The position numbers and the translations under genes are program-made. The notes beneath the pieces were generated by a model, which did not search any database, was not told the origin of the DNA, and saw only the letters and a list, made by a program, of their open reading frames with translations. A stretch of 64,000 nucleotides of DNA from Lates calcarifer (Eukaryota; Chordata; Actinopteri; Centropomidae): positions 24,205,512 through 24,269,511 of the forward strand of contig NC_066848.1 in the NCBI RefSeq assembly GCF_001640805.2, in the 5' to 3' direction. Positions 22,015-32,870 of the stretch are shown here, piece by piece (the stretch's first letter is position 1; each line of letters opens with the position of its first letter).

Positions 22015-23729
22015 TACTTCGGTATAGCAGTTCAGGGTCAGTAACCCACCAGAACCTCTTCCTAGCACATACACACACATCCATACACACACATAATTCC
22101 AGAAAATCTTTGAATCTATATCACAACTAGACAGCAGTTTTCTTTTTATTTGTTTTATGTTTTTATTGCTCTAAAACAAGTTAAATAAGGTGAAGTCACA
22201 TGATAGGGCAACATGTTAACTGATGTACCTGCTTCTAAGTTTCCTAACACCTCTGAAAACTGAGAATGGCAATTTCAACTAGATTCCACTTCACTTAAAT
22301 TAGACTTGTGAATAGAATATGAATTGAGAAAGCAATCTCACAACGAGGTGTTAGTGTTTGCTCTGGAGCTCTCAGTCATATCATATGACCTCCCCCTGAT
22401 GGAGTTTGCTTAGTTGTCCTTGAATTGTAGGAAGAAATCTGAACAAGGAAATTGTTCAAGTTTGGCTTAAATACATTGGCTAAAAATTGTGGTTCTTGAT
22501 GTTGGAACATTTAAGAAAGAAGATCCTGTGATATAATCAAAAGTTCCACAACAGCAAAGTTTAACATACAATTATAATAGCTGAGGATAGTGTAAAAAAC
22601 AAAGGTGTACTATTGCATGTGAGTATCAGAAATCAATCAATGTAATCTTTTTAAGATTTGCATTGTGCAGCAGTGCTTGTGCTGCTTTATTGTAAGCAGA
22701 ACTGTTATTAATCCAACACCTCCAGTTTGGGCCTTGCAAGTATTTCTGCACATTAGCATACAAGATTTATTTCACTAAACCCATTAAAACTAATAAGCAC
22801 ACAATTACCAAGCACGTAGCAGAGAAAATATGCATATCAAAAAAGCCAGAGCTGTCATATTGTCCTGAGCGTGTGCCAAGCTCTCCATCCTGACCATGTG
22901 GTCCAGGATTATAATAAGAACTGTTCTCTGAAGAAAGCAGCTCCAAGTACTTCTACAGTTAGAGCTGCTTACTAATTGGACAAACATAATTATTGCATTC
23001 TGAGGTAATGGGCATTGTCTTCATTCGTCATTACAGCTATGTCCCATTTTTTGAAATGATGTGTTTGTGTGCAGTCAGTCAAAGGTAAAGGTTGTAGCAA
23101 ATGATTGGCACAGAAAAAAAATGAGGATGAAAAAAGATATTAGCCAGAAAGCTGTGCGAATGTCTTTTTTTAACTGACAGGGAGCAACAATGAAAAGATG
23201 AGGGACAGTGATAGCATAAATTAGCGAAAAGCGTTTCTTTTCTCTCCTGATTTCTTCTTCCAGATGCCCTCTTCCTCTCTTCTCCTCTCTGTCACTTGCA
23301 ATCTCGCTCTCCCTCCCCCTCCAAACCCAGCTTCCACTCCTGATCTATCTTTCTCTCTTTAAAGATGGGCAGAGTGTCACACAGAAGAGAGGAGGAGAGG
23401 AAGCAAGGAAGGAGGAGGTGGGGGTATGCACTATGCAAAGCAGGGCCTCGGTAGCCAAAGTCGGCAGGCTGAGATGAGGTGTCAGCATTGCACGGGTGCA
23501 CTGATGTATGAATGCGGCGAAATCAAACGCGTCACTCGACAGACAGGAGGGGGTTGGAAAGGTGAAACCAGCACGCCGAGAGAGAGAGCAGCTGTACATC
23601 GGCGTCAAGGTGCTACCATCCCACCCTCCCTTCCTCTATCACTCTTCTTTTCTTGTCTTTTTTTGTTGTATTCCACTTATTTATTTATTTGCCTGTTTTT
23701 CTTCATCTGTAACTCTCTGCTGCTGCTTC
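22015..23729. other. AT-rich non-coding stretch
   Basis: No supported gene. A pyrimidine/purine mosaic at 23240-23420 and 23575-23720 generates overlapping frames of 87-148 codons on both strands, which I read as compositional. The block 22850-22945 is unique but weak. Confidence 0.5.
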
Positions 23730-24120
23730 CTATTCGGTGCCGTGGAGGAGGCCACAGCCCTAACAAGGTACAGCGGTCACAAAGAGAGAGCGACAGAAAT
23801 AAAGAGACAGAGAGAGAACACAGCCACTCAGAAAATATTAGCATATCCCCAAAGGAATACCAACTAAATTGATACCGAATGAATCCAACCCCTCCCTCTC
23901 TGTATTTTCACTCCTCCCCTCTTTTCTTTCTCCCAGACCTCTCCCAAGGTGTCACAGTGTCTTATTCATTAATATGTGTAAATCCTTGTTTTCGTCAACA
24001 CTGCGGATGGCGGGCGACACCGCCGAGCAAGATCTGGTGGGCCAGTGTCGCCGCCTGACTCCCCGACTCCGGTTCATCAACTGAGGCTCGTCACTCGGAG
24101 TGATGAGAAATAGCTAGGAG
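23730..24120. promoter_or_regulatory. Candidate regulatory block with CpG-rich core
   Basis: It begins GGTGCCGTGGAGGAGGCCAC and ends GCTCGTCACTCGGAGTGATG. The core at 23998-24090 is the most CpG-dense piece I noticed in the window and contains an imperfect GC-rich inverted repeat (24009-24020 with 24045-24055). A 26-codon frame starting ATGGCGGGCGAC lies in the core; see findings. It could be an enhancer, a CpG-rich promoter fragment or a short first exon. No choice can be made from sequence alone. Confidence 0.28.
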
Positions 24121-26204
24121 AAGAAAAGAGAAAAAAAAAAGGAGGGGGAGAAGAGGTAGAGAGGGAGAAACGCAATCTTTTGGCTCAGATGGTGACTGTA
24201 TACAGTTTGAGTTGAAATGTGGTGGGATGATTATGAACTCAGGTTTGTGTTTTTATTGCCAGTTTTAATGTTTGTATAGATGAAAAATCACTTTTCACCA
24301 CATTACTGGACAGATGTGTAAATTTCAGCAAATGCCTTATAAAACAGAAAATAATGTTTTTTAATTGTGAATAAAAGTATAACAAGTAAATAAGTAAATA
24401 CAGGATCACAGTAAGCACAAAAAAAATATTGCTGCCACTGAACAAAACCATAAAATGTGGTTAAAAGCTCTGCAAAAAGCACAAGTGGACCTTGAAATTT
24501 TATTCCAAAAGAATATACAATGTCAACTAAATCAATAAGAATGTTTTCTTGTTTTTTTTGTTGAAAAAATAGCTTTTGATAGAAGGCCTGTTGCCAATTT
24601 TTTTAGAAATACTAAGTTCATGGTTCCAAGTTCCCCTGAAAACAACCTCAACCCCTTATCCTTTCTTTAAATCACATTTTCCAAAATGACTCTAAATACT
24701 GTTTCAAAGTTATCAAACTTCCAGCATTCCTTTTCCAATATGGTAGCATGTGGGAAACCCATCATCTTTGTTTGTACTCTTATTGCTAAAGGCATTAAGT
24801 CTGTGTTTTCCACTGTCTAAGTTGTACCACACATTTGTGTCTTCCATACTTTAACCATATTAAACCTTAATATGTTCTGACTATCAACCTAAATATGTAT
24901 GTAGCATTGATTTTTTTTAACTGTTAAGTAGTAGTACTGAGAGTTAGTATCCAGATGCTACAGTGTTTACTGATTCTTTGGTCGGATAATTTCTTATTTA
25001 AATCAAAAACTTTCACACAAAATATAGAGAGAATGTGATCTCAGTGGTCCTCTACAGTAGCTATGGGACCTGTTCTTCAGTTTGACACTGCTCAGCAGCA
25101 GGGTACTGAGATAACATTACCTCACAAAGATTGAACATCCATACAAAATGTTGAGTAAGAGTACTCTCTGCTACATCCTCGTTGCTAGAGATATACAATG
25201 TAAACATGACATAAAGTCAGACATGTCATATTATGCCCTGAATCACACATATTAATGCTTTTAAAAGCAAATCGAGTGGTTTTGTCCCTAAGTGCACTCA
25301 TGGAGGTATTTAAGATGAGTCATCCCTTTTAAGAGCACATAAGTGGAAACAGTCACAGCCACATTTGAAACCACTTAGTTGAAACAATAGTAAAAGAATG
25401 CAATTTGCGTTGTTGGAATTAAGTTGTCTGACTTAATGTGTTGTACTGACTTCTTTTTCTTAATTTTCCATAGTAAAGGAGTTTGCTCAGTGAGGACCCT
25501 GACATATACTGGACATATTAAATTATAGGATCTGGAAGAAAAATCAATTAATGGCTTAGGCAATAAGCAATAAGCTGTAGCTGTTCTGACATGTCAGGAT
25601 GGAAGTCTTGTGACACTAATACATGCTATGTTATTTGAATAAGGGCTGAAGGCTTACTCCATTGATTTTATCACAGAAATGGCAAATTGATTTAAATAAC
25701 ACTGCTAATGGGAGAGTGGAAGGTTGCGTGATGTACAGGATGCTCAGTGGAAGCACTGCAGGGTTTCGTCCATAAAGGTTTAAAGTAACGATGCACTTTC
25801 ATGACTACCACAACGTTATAATTAAAGCCAAGCAAACCTCCCCAATACAGATGAAAAAGAAAATAAAAATTTACATTTCAAACCTTTTTACTTGTTCACA
25901 GTTAATGCAGCTTAGTAACTGATGGTGATGGCCTCCCCAAGCAGTTTATGTGTACTTGTATCACAGCAAGCAACAAAAGAGAAGGAGTCTACATATCAAG
26001 AATTTGCAGTTGCTCACATTTCCAAGGTTGCCCCACTTTGAACCCTCCACTGAGCATGTTCAATCCACACAAGGCATGAGGGATGTGTAGTGCCACGCTA
26101 GTATGTTAAGATTTCATTTAGATTTTATTCATGTTTTAAAATATCTTGCACAAGGGGTGCATGAGAATATATATTCCATGAATGGGAAATGCTTGGACGT
26201 GTAT
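24121..26204. other. Strongly AT-rich non-coding stretch
   Basis: No gene, transposon end or notable motif cluster was recognised. Short purine tract at 24120-24170. Confidence 0.55.
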
Positions 26205-26355
26205 GTGTGTTTGTGTGCATCCCGCACTGCGCGGCCATTCGTCGGCGAACAAGGCCCTCGCCGTTTTCAATTTCCAGAGGTGTCAGCTGGACCTGAGGAA
26301 GGCTGGAAGCTGATACATCAGCCAAGCTGTCAGCCCTATTGTGTGTCTTCACTTC
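26205..26355. promoter_or_regulatory. Candidate conserved non-coding element with palindrome
   Basis: A GC-elevated unique block: CGCACTGCGCGGCCATTCGT, CGGCGAACAAGGCCCTCGCC, then TTTCAATTTCCAGAGGTGTC. It ends in a perfect 14-base palindrome GCTGATACATCAGC at 26309-26322. CpG retention in an AT-rich neighbourhood and the palindrome suggest a factor-binding element. Inference only. Confidence 0.3.
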
Positions 26356-26414
26356 ATACACAGATATCCTGAAATATATGGGGGTACATTCAGAGCTATT
26401 GTCAAAGTCTAACA

Positions 26415-27389
26415 CTACCAGGTAGCAATGACCGATTCCTTGATTATATTCATAAACAACAGGTTAACTTATTATGCTCAGCGTGGTGGACATAGATACA
26501 GTCAGGATGGTATTCTAAGCACTTTTCATTGATTCTCACATAGATAAGTAGGATTGCAATTGAATAGGTGCCATATTTGGCAGGCACAATGCATTGTGTC
26601 TGTCTGTTCTAGCTATAGCTGCTCCCCTTGCTCCCATGTGCTCCTTTGTCCTGATATAACAACATCTGCATGGCACACTAACTCATTGCACAGGCATGCC
26701 TATAAACACACAGAGCTCACTGTCAGAGAGAAATGCAAGTGAACATGCAAAACATGCACAAATGTAGACTACTGTATATTCATATACAAGTATACAGGCT
26801 CTTGTCCTATCCTTTCCTGCACAGAAACATACATACACAAATGTACACATAGTCATGCATGTAACGCAGACCCATACACTTGAATTCTTTACTCATTCTC
26901 TTTGTGTGCATGTTTTTATGCACTTTTTTCCTCTTGTACAGTCATACGCAAAAATGTCCACATGCACACACGAGATAACCAATGTCCCCCATCTTGTAGT
27001 CATGCTATTACACACAATGGAATTTCTTGTTTTCAAAGTGTATATGCAGTGTTAGAGAGCAGCTCAAAGGCAAAGGTAGAGAAAAAAAGAGAACATAAAA
27101 CAAATGGATGATAGGGTTGTAACAATGTGACTGAGAAAAGATTATCAGGAAGATACTGTAGAATGACTTTGATGATTCTCAGGATTCTCAGTTGTTTCAC
27201 TGACTTTCTGGTCTTCACATTTTTTATTACTTCTTCTGTTTTCCTGACCTTACATACAGCACTTCTTACTTTTCAAAAACATCAAGCAGATAATAGATTA
27301 TGACTGTCATTTTGACCCTATCTGGAGCTGTCGTAAAGCAGGTGTCATTTTAATAACATATGTTAGTAGGCATACTAAGAGACACGGCA
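26415..27389. other. Non-coding stretch, nothing recognised
   Basis: Only short frames without features; scattered ACACA-rich segments (26820-26960) but no true microsatellite. Confidence 0.5.
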
Positions 27390-27560
27390 GTCCTAAAGCG
27401 GCTGGGATGAGATGTGAGCCCTTGTGGCTAATGGCTAATGCTCCTTTATGAAGTGCTGACATCTTAGGAGGATGCTCGCCTTATGAAACGCTCTTACATG
27501 AGGACCACGCTGGCTTTATGCTTGTGTGATTCCGAGGACTAAGCCATAGATTTTCACTAG
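27390..27560. promoter_or_regulatory. Candidate element made of three diverged 35-base units
   Basis: Units start at 27440, 27474 and 27509. Each begins GCT, carries a TTATG core 5-9 bases in, and ends in GAGGA or near it. The unit length is 34-35 bases. The block is CpG-containing and unlike a slippage-type minisatellite because the copies are strongly diverged. It may be an array of related binding sites. Confidence 0.3.
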
Positions 27561-28126
27561 GTGTTAGCAGCCTGGATCTCTGTTTATTATATTTGGAAAT
27601 ATGAGCTCAAATTTTGATTTGATGTGATTCCCCATATATTCCACAAAGCTTGATGCTCTTTTGAGTTTTGTTGGGCATGGGGAATTGTACTCAGCAGGGG
27701 TGTTATTCAGTGACAAATCATCTTTAGTTACAATTATTGTATATACTGTCAGGCCAGTATAGTTTCTATTTTCCCCAATATTTCATGTTGTCTTAAATAG
27801 TTCTAGAGAACGTTTTTGTTCAAAGAGATATGGCAAATTACAAAGATCTTATTGGCCTTAAGCAATCATACATCTTACTCTTTGTCTGCATATACGTATA
27901 TGGTTCTTTCATTCATATCCTGCTGTCTTTTTTAATCATATTTGTATTTTAATCAAAAATATATTTCCATCTTAAATGTTAACTATTGCCCTAATGTGAG
28001 AGCCACTCTGATTTGTCCACATATCAATGCCTTCAACTAAACTTGTTGATGTTGTATTTTGCAACATCATCACGAGCAAGTGGAAAGCTAAGCAAAAGTA
28101 TGGGAACAGAGTACAGAACTAATTCA
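27561..28126. other. AT-rich non-coding stretch, nothing recognised
   Basis: No gene, repeat family or motif cluster seen. Confidence 0.5.
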
Positions 28127-28330
28127 GTATTTTGGAAAATGTTTCCTATTTTTCCAAGTGTTGGATAAGAAGACTGATAACACTGTGTCTATATGTTAAG
28201 TATGGTTCTGGGAAAATTGGCCTAGCACAAGGCTTGGAGCTAGCCTGATTCTCTCTAGATGTTAAAAAAATACACCAAAGTCACTTCATCCTGCTGCTTG
28301 CCCCTAACAAATACTTAGCATTTAACTCCT
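28127..28330. repeat. Decayed percomorph interspersed repeat
   Basis: Carries AAGTGTTGGATAAGAAGACT GATAACACTGTGTCTATATG (about 28156-28195) and then GGCCTAGCACAAGGCTTGGA and GCTAGCCTGATTCTCTCTAG. From memory this order (AGATGAGAAGA...GTCTGT...TTAGCACAAAGACTGG...CTAGCCTGGCTCTGTC) is a common percomorph repeat. It is diverged and has no coding capacity. Confidence 0.5.
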
Positions 28331-29399
28331 ACTAACCACAATTTGTCATTTTAACTTTTCTTTCCATGTCTGAGTTGAAAATGTTAGTCAGTTTTAGAGG
28401 TGTTTGTAGGTTTAAATGTTGGATTTTGGATAAAGACAGGCTAGCTTTTTCTCCCTTCACCCACTATTTATGCCAAACTAGGCTAATCAACTCTTGATTC
28501 TAGATCCATACAGACACAAGTGCAAACAACTCAACAACTTTCTGATCACATCTGGAAAACATTGCAGACTTCTTGGTTGTCTTTAAAGGCTTCTTATCTC
28601 TGAAATTCTACATACAGAATTAGCTATTGTTCAGAGTTAAAGTTCAGAAGATGTACTAACCCTAACATTTTTATTAAATCAGGTAGAACTGAATGCTGCA
28701 TGTGTTGCTAAGCAGTACAATAAAGGCAAATTTGTAAAAATCAACAAAATATCTCAGTGACAATTTTCTTAGCTTCAAGAATGGTATAAGCTTTTGAACA
28801 GAGAATATTAAAGATTAATAGTAATACTGATATTGATTCAGACAAATTTCCACAATTTGAGCATTGTGCTAGATGACTCTTGTGAATCTCCTTGTTTGTA
28901 CTCTGAAACACATGAAAACCAGGCATTGATCTATTCTTCCTGACTCACGTGTGAAGGAGTTGTCTCGAGTGGCCACTGCAGAATACAAGCCAGATTTCTA
29001 AAGGATTGTGGAAAACAAGGAATGCCAGAAGTCCCACTGAGTGCTGTGCTAGAATTGCATCTTACTGGAAACTGGAGATTGTTTGTGCCTACTTGTTTGT
29101 TTGTGCACCTGCAAAGGTGTTTGTGTGTAATGCTACATCTTGGATGTACAGCAGTTTGTTTTCTATTTTCTATATGTCATTCTTAATCTTTGACTGGATA
29201 ACCAAATGTGTAGGAGGAATCAACAAAAAATTAGCAAAGCCAGTGCCAGTAATGTTAGCATGGACATAAAGCATCCCTGTGATCAATTAATCAGTCAGGT
29301 ACAGTACTAGTTCTTTGCAGTATCCACTTAATAATAATCATTATCATCATCATTTTTCTTGAATTGAGTAAATTGTTTTACACGAGAAATGAACATCTC
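28331..29399. other. AT-rich non-coding stretch, nothing recognised
   Basis: Frames below 90 codons without features. No transposon ends recognised. Confidence 0.5.
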
Positions 29400-29720
29400 T
29401 AAATGCAGACATGTAACATTCCTTCTATAGCAGGCTTCCTTGGCTGTGCGTTGCATGCCCTTCTAATTCACCAGGCCACAGCGTATGGGCCCAGTTACAG
29501 TGGGAAAGGATTTTATGAGTTTACGGGATGCTGTTTTTACGAGCGACTGAGGAGAAATAATGGGGTCGAGTGTCTCCCTCCTTCGTCCTTCCCTCACTCC
29601 ATCCCTCTCTCCCTCTCCCCAGGCCTCTCCTATTACCTGCCGGCTAGAGGACTCAGGAGTATCGCTTAATAAAAGTTAATCATGAGAAACTTGTTCATTA
29701 ATTACAGTTCAGGCTGGCTG
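29400..29720. promoter_or_regulatory. Candidate enhancer with paired homeodomain-type sites
   Basis: Unique, CpG-containing sequence. The left part is GGCTGTGCGTTGCATGCCCT (octamer-like) and CCACAGCGTATGGGCCCAGT. After a pyrimidine stretch, the right part is GTATCGCTTAATAAAAGTTA, ATCATGAGAAAC and TTCATTAATTACAG (29693-29706), a run of TAAT cores. A short (CTGC)n run at 29714-29737 follows. Enhancer role is inferred. Confidence 0.33.
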
Positions 29721-30341
29721 CCTGCCTGCCTGCCTGGTTACCTTACCATTTCTTCCTCATGCTAGGGTATGTCTTCTTCCAGCCTGCATCTAGACTATGT
29801 TTTTTTGTTTCACTTTTCTGTAGATCTTGGTCACATTAAGAAAATATTGGTTGAAGTTATCGAACAGGTGGATATGTCTATATTTTTTAGTTGACATACA
29901 TTTGTATGCACATGGTGGGTAAAAGGAAACAGTAAAGATAAAAAATATGGCACAGAGACATCATGTAATGCATGAGGAAATTTCAAATGGTGGCAGTCTT
30001 GAGAATATTTTGTTAAACTTTGTTAAACTTCATGAATCAGAACACTACGTGTGCTAAAGGAACATTCCAAGGTAGTGATTTGAAGACACTGCTTTGACAT
30101 GTCCAATCCTGTGTCCTAAAAATTATGTTAATACAGTGAAACTGCAACAGCAAATACTTTTAACAGGAAAAATAATTTCTATTTCTTTCTATTAGCATAA
30201 TATTAAATAAATATATGGCAAGTCACAAATACCAAACAAATCAGTAAAATGTTAACAGGCAACTTGTTTTAGTTGTTTTTTTCCCTTAAAAATATCTGAT
30301 TTGACTACAGCATTATTAATCTAAAAAATTCTTCACTGTAG
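29721..30341. other. AT-rich non-coding stretch, nothing recognised
   Basis: Apart from the CTGC repeat at its left edge, no gene, repeat family or motif cluster was recognised. Confidence 0.5.
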
Positions 30342-30479
30342 TGTTTAGGCACTCGCTGAATTTGGTCAAGGTTAAGGAAAGACTGTGAAAAAAGTGACTC
30401 AAGGTACTTATTTACATTTAGCCAAACCATGATCTTTTCCTAACTATAACCAGTGCTTTTATTACCTAACATAACCACA
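30342..30479. repeat. Short teleost dispersed repeat fragment
   Basis: Contains GTTTAGGCACTCGCTGAATT, GGTCAAGGTTAAGGAAAGAC and CCAAACCATGATCTTTTCCT AACTATAACC. Similar in type to 6793-6895 and 16970-17075. The gypsy remnant begins at its right edge. Confidence 0.45.
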
Positions 30480-30612
30480 GACAGTCCTCAGTCTCCATAC
30501 CCCTCACCTGCTACTCACCAGCTCCTCGTCATTCACCCCTCATCCATTCCCCACCACAGACTTAGTTTTATTTATCCTTAAAGCCACTTGCCTAACAGAA
30601 CAGTCCTGCCAC

Positions 30613-31188
30613 ATGGCTCCCACGGACCCAGACTGGTTCCACCATGTTCTAGCTGCCCAAGGCACGCTGGTAGGTAAACATGAGAAGGCTCTTCATGACA
30701 TTATTGAGACCCTCAGCTCACTCAGCTCCACAGTAACCGCTCTGGACCAAGTATCCACACACCTGTCTTCTGCTTCCATGGCCACTGTCACAATGCAACC
30801 TTCAGCGGCTCCCCCTGCCTCTCCAGCTTCCCAGGCCACTCCAGCTCCCCTTCCCCAGGAGCCTCACATGCCTATACCAGAGTGTTATTCTGGTGAGTTG
30901 GGGTCTTGCAGGCTGTTTCTTCTTCAGTGTTACTTAATGTTTGAACAGCAGCCAGCCACATACCACTCCGATAAATCTAAAATAGTTTTTGTGGTGAGTC
31001 TGCTCTCTGGTTGGGCCACAAGTGGGCCACAGCCTGGTTGGAGCATGACTCACATTTTAGTTTTACTTACCATCAGTTTACCTCTGAATGAGGAAGATTT
31101 TTCATCACCCCATTTGGGACAGAGAAGCAGCCAGCTGACTACTTTCTCTCCGCCAGGCTCTAGGTCTGTGGCAGATTTTTCTGTATGA
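30613..31188 (+). pseudogene. Gypsy gag remnant
   Basis: An open stretch of 191 codons beginning MAPTDPDWFHHVLAAQG, a form typical of the N-terminus of teleost Ty3/gypsy gag. It continues through a coiled-coil-like segment (KHEKALHDIIETLSSLSST), a proline/alanine-rich spacer at about residues 60-95, and PIPECYSGELGSCRLFLLQC at about residues 99-118, which matches the start of the gag capsid-like region. The frame is broken after about residue 150. Gag similarity resumes at 31319-31440 (LAMRLDNCIRERCRDHL), so it is a frameshifted pseudogene. It would package element RNA in an intact copy. Confidence 0.8.
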
Positions 31189-31559
31189 GTTCTGTATACT
31201 GTCATACACTAGCTGCAGAGAATGGACTGGGACAGTGTCTCTCTTCAGGAGTTTTTATTCATGCCATGGCAGAAAATACAAAAGCTAAATTAGCCATGCA
31301 AATCGAGATCTAGTCCTTCCCTTGAAGCGTTAATTTTGCTAGCCATGAGACTAGATAACTGCATCAGGGAGAGATGTAGAGACCATCTACAAGCCCAAGC
31401 CCCTTTATACCAGCTCAAACACAGCATCAGAACAGGTCCAGATCCCTTCACTAGTCCACATTCACCCCATAAGTTCTCCTGCCCATGTCTGCTGATCCCC
31501 CAGGTAGACTGGACCAACAGCTCTGTCTCCAGCTGTCCCCAGCCCTCTCAGCTGTTCCA

Positions 31560-31755
31560 GCTGCCTACCATGACCTCTCTGAAGTAAAGCAGTGAGCACT
31601 CTACTTGCCACATCACCACCCCACAACTGCTCCATTGACCTACTCCCTGGTACCTCTCTGTCAACCATCCTCCTCTATAATCTTCCCTGGACCAAACACA
31701 AGGCCCTGGAGAAATACATCCAGGAATCTCCAAGAACTTCACCAATATGTGAAAT
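31560..31755 (+). pseudogene. Gypsy reverse transcriptase N-terminal remnant
   Basis: In broken frames the segment reads AYHDLSEVK, then CSIDLLPGTSLST (about 31631-31669) and ALEKYIQESP (about 31703-31732). This is the usual lead-in of gypsy polymerase: the 'YHDL...VF', 'CAIDLLPG' and 'AMEEYI' blocks. The catalytic palm motifs are missing; sequence after 31760 jumps toward RNase H. Confidence 0.7.
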
Positions 31756-31854
31756 TAATGCTACAAAGAGCCTTGAAGAACATATTAATTGTACAAACTT
31801 AAAAATGTGAATTTCATGCACAATTAGTTTCTTTCCTTGCTTTCCCTCTCTGCA

Positions 31855-32155
31855 GTTTGTAGTTGAGGTAGACACTTTAGACTGTGGTGTGGGGGCAGTG
31901 CTATCGCCGCAGTCTACCAAGGCCGAAAAAGGCACCCCTGTGCTTTTTTTCCCTGCTGTTTGTCTCCCACAGAGCAAAATTATGATGTTGGGAACTGGCA
32001 GTTCCTGGCAGTGGTGCTGGCCTTTGAGGAGACATTGGCTGCAGGGGGCCAACACCCATTCCTAATCTGATTGGATCATATCAACCTCTCATATCTCCAA
32101 GCAGGTAAAAGGCTAAATTCCCGTCAGGCTCGCTGGGCCCTGCTCTGTGTGCACC
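31855..32155 (+). pseudogene. Gypsy RNase H remnant
   Basis: The segment reads VVEVDTLDCGVGAVLSPQST (about 31859-31918), the start of a gypsy RNase H domain (normally EVDASxxGVGAVLSQ). After a frameshift, motifs like the 'NYDVGNREL' and 'AVVLAFEEWRHWLEGAxHPF' blocks follow, then GKRLNSRQARWALL at about 32104-32146. Frameshifts and stops interrupt it. Confidence 0.75.
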
Positions 32156-32224
32156 CGCAGCAAGGCTTCTCACCAGCTTCGGGCTGGGTTCCTCTCTCCC
32201 TTGCCTATCCTGAGCTGCCTGGTG

Positions 32225-32560
32225 CCACATTGCCATGAACTTCATCACTGGTCTTACACCTCACCATACTTGATCAGTTTTTAAAAGTGGTACACTTTGT
32301 CCCTCTACTCAAGAAACTGCTCATATCCTGGTGCAACAGGTGTTTCGCCTTCACAACATTCCAGTGGATTTTGTGCCGGACTGGAGCCCCCAGTTCAGCT
32401 CTCAGGTGTGGACCATTCCAGCGAGCCTTTCCTGCAGTTATCACCCCTAGACGAATGGGCAAACAGAGTGGGCCAAGCATGAGCTTGGAGCACTCACCTC
32501 CTTGGGGGCTGAATATGCGCACTCCCTTACCAGGTGAACACAGGTATGTCCCTGTTCATG
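32225..32560 (+). pseudogene. Gypsy integrase core remnant
   Basis: The segment AMNFITGLTPHHT (about 32233-32271) corresponds to the first catalytic block of gypsy integrase, where the family has DFITGLP; the Asp is replaced by Asn here. [13 protein letters not shown] (about 32271-32310) and [12 protein letters not shown] (about 32378-32412) follow, the latter keeping the second Asp. TNGQTEWAKHELG (about 32453-32490) keeps the Glu. Several frame changes lie between. Dead on substitution and frameshift grounds. Confidence 0.75.
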
Positions 32561-32870
32561 GCCATGCTTTGCGACCAACACTCCATGATTATACACATTT
32601 GCCAAGAACCAATGCCTGGCTGACCGCTGCCACTCTTAACTTTGCTCCTGGGTCTGCTGTTTGCCTCTGATGTACTCACTTGCCTCACCCATTACCCTGC
32701 CATGCTACCCACCAGCTTCAAGCTTCTGGTCTCTACTGCTCCCTCTGTGCCACTCCAACCCCCTGCCACTGCCAGCCAGTCTCCCTGATCCCTAGCTCCT
32801 CATCATTAAAACCACTTGCCTAACCTCAGCTTGTGTCTTTGTCTATGTCTGCTCTGAGAATAACTTAACA

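Larger units (their letters stand above)
30480..32870 (+). mobile_element. Decayed Ty3/gypsy LTR retrotransposon
   Basis: Plus-strand remnants occur in the canonical order gag, reverse transcriptase, RNase H, integrase, with stops and frameshifts between them. Upstream of gag (30579-30597) and near the 3' end (32808-32824) the phrase CCACTTGCCTAAC is shared, as expected of flanking LTR remnants. The 3' side ends about 32870 in TTAACA. The LTR match is short, so the borders are approximate. Most of the reverse transcriptase is deleted (about 110 bases separate its N-terminal remnant from the RNase H remnant). The insertion is old and cannot be active. Confidence 0.85.

Noticed and set aside
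23426..23872. 148- and 119-codon overlapping plus-strand frames
   Set aside because: Two overlapping frames through purine/pyrimidine mosaic DNA; neither has domain-like composition.
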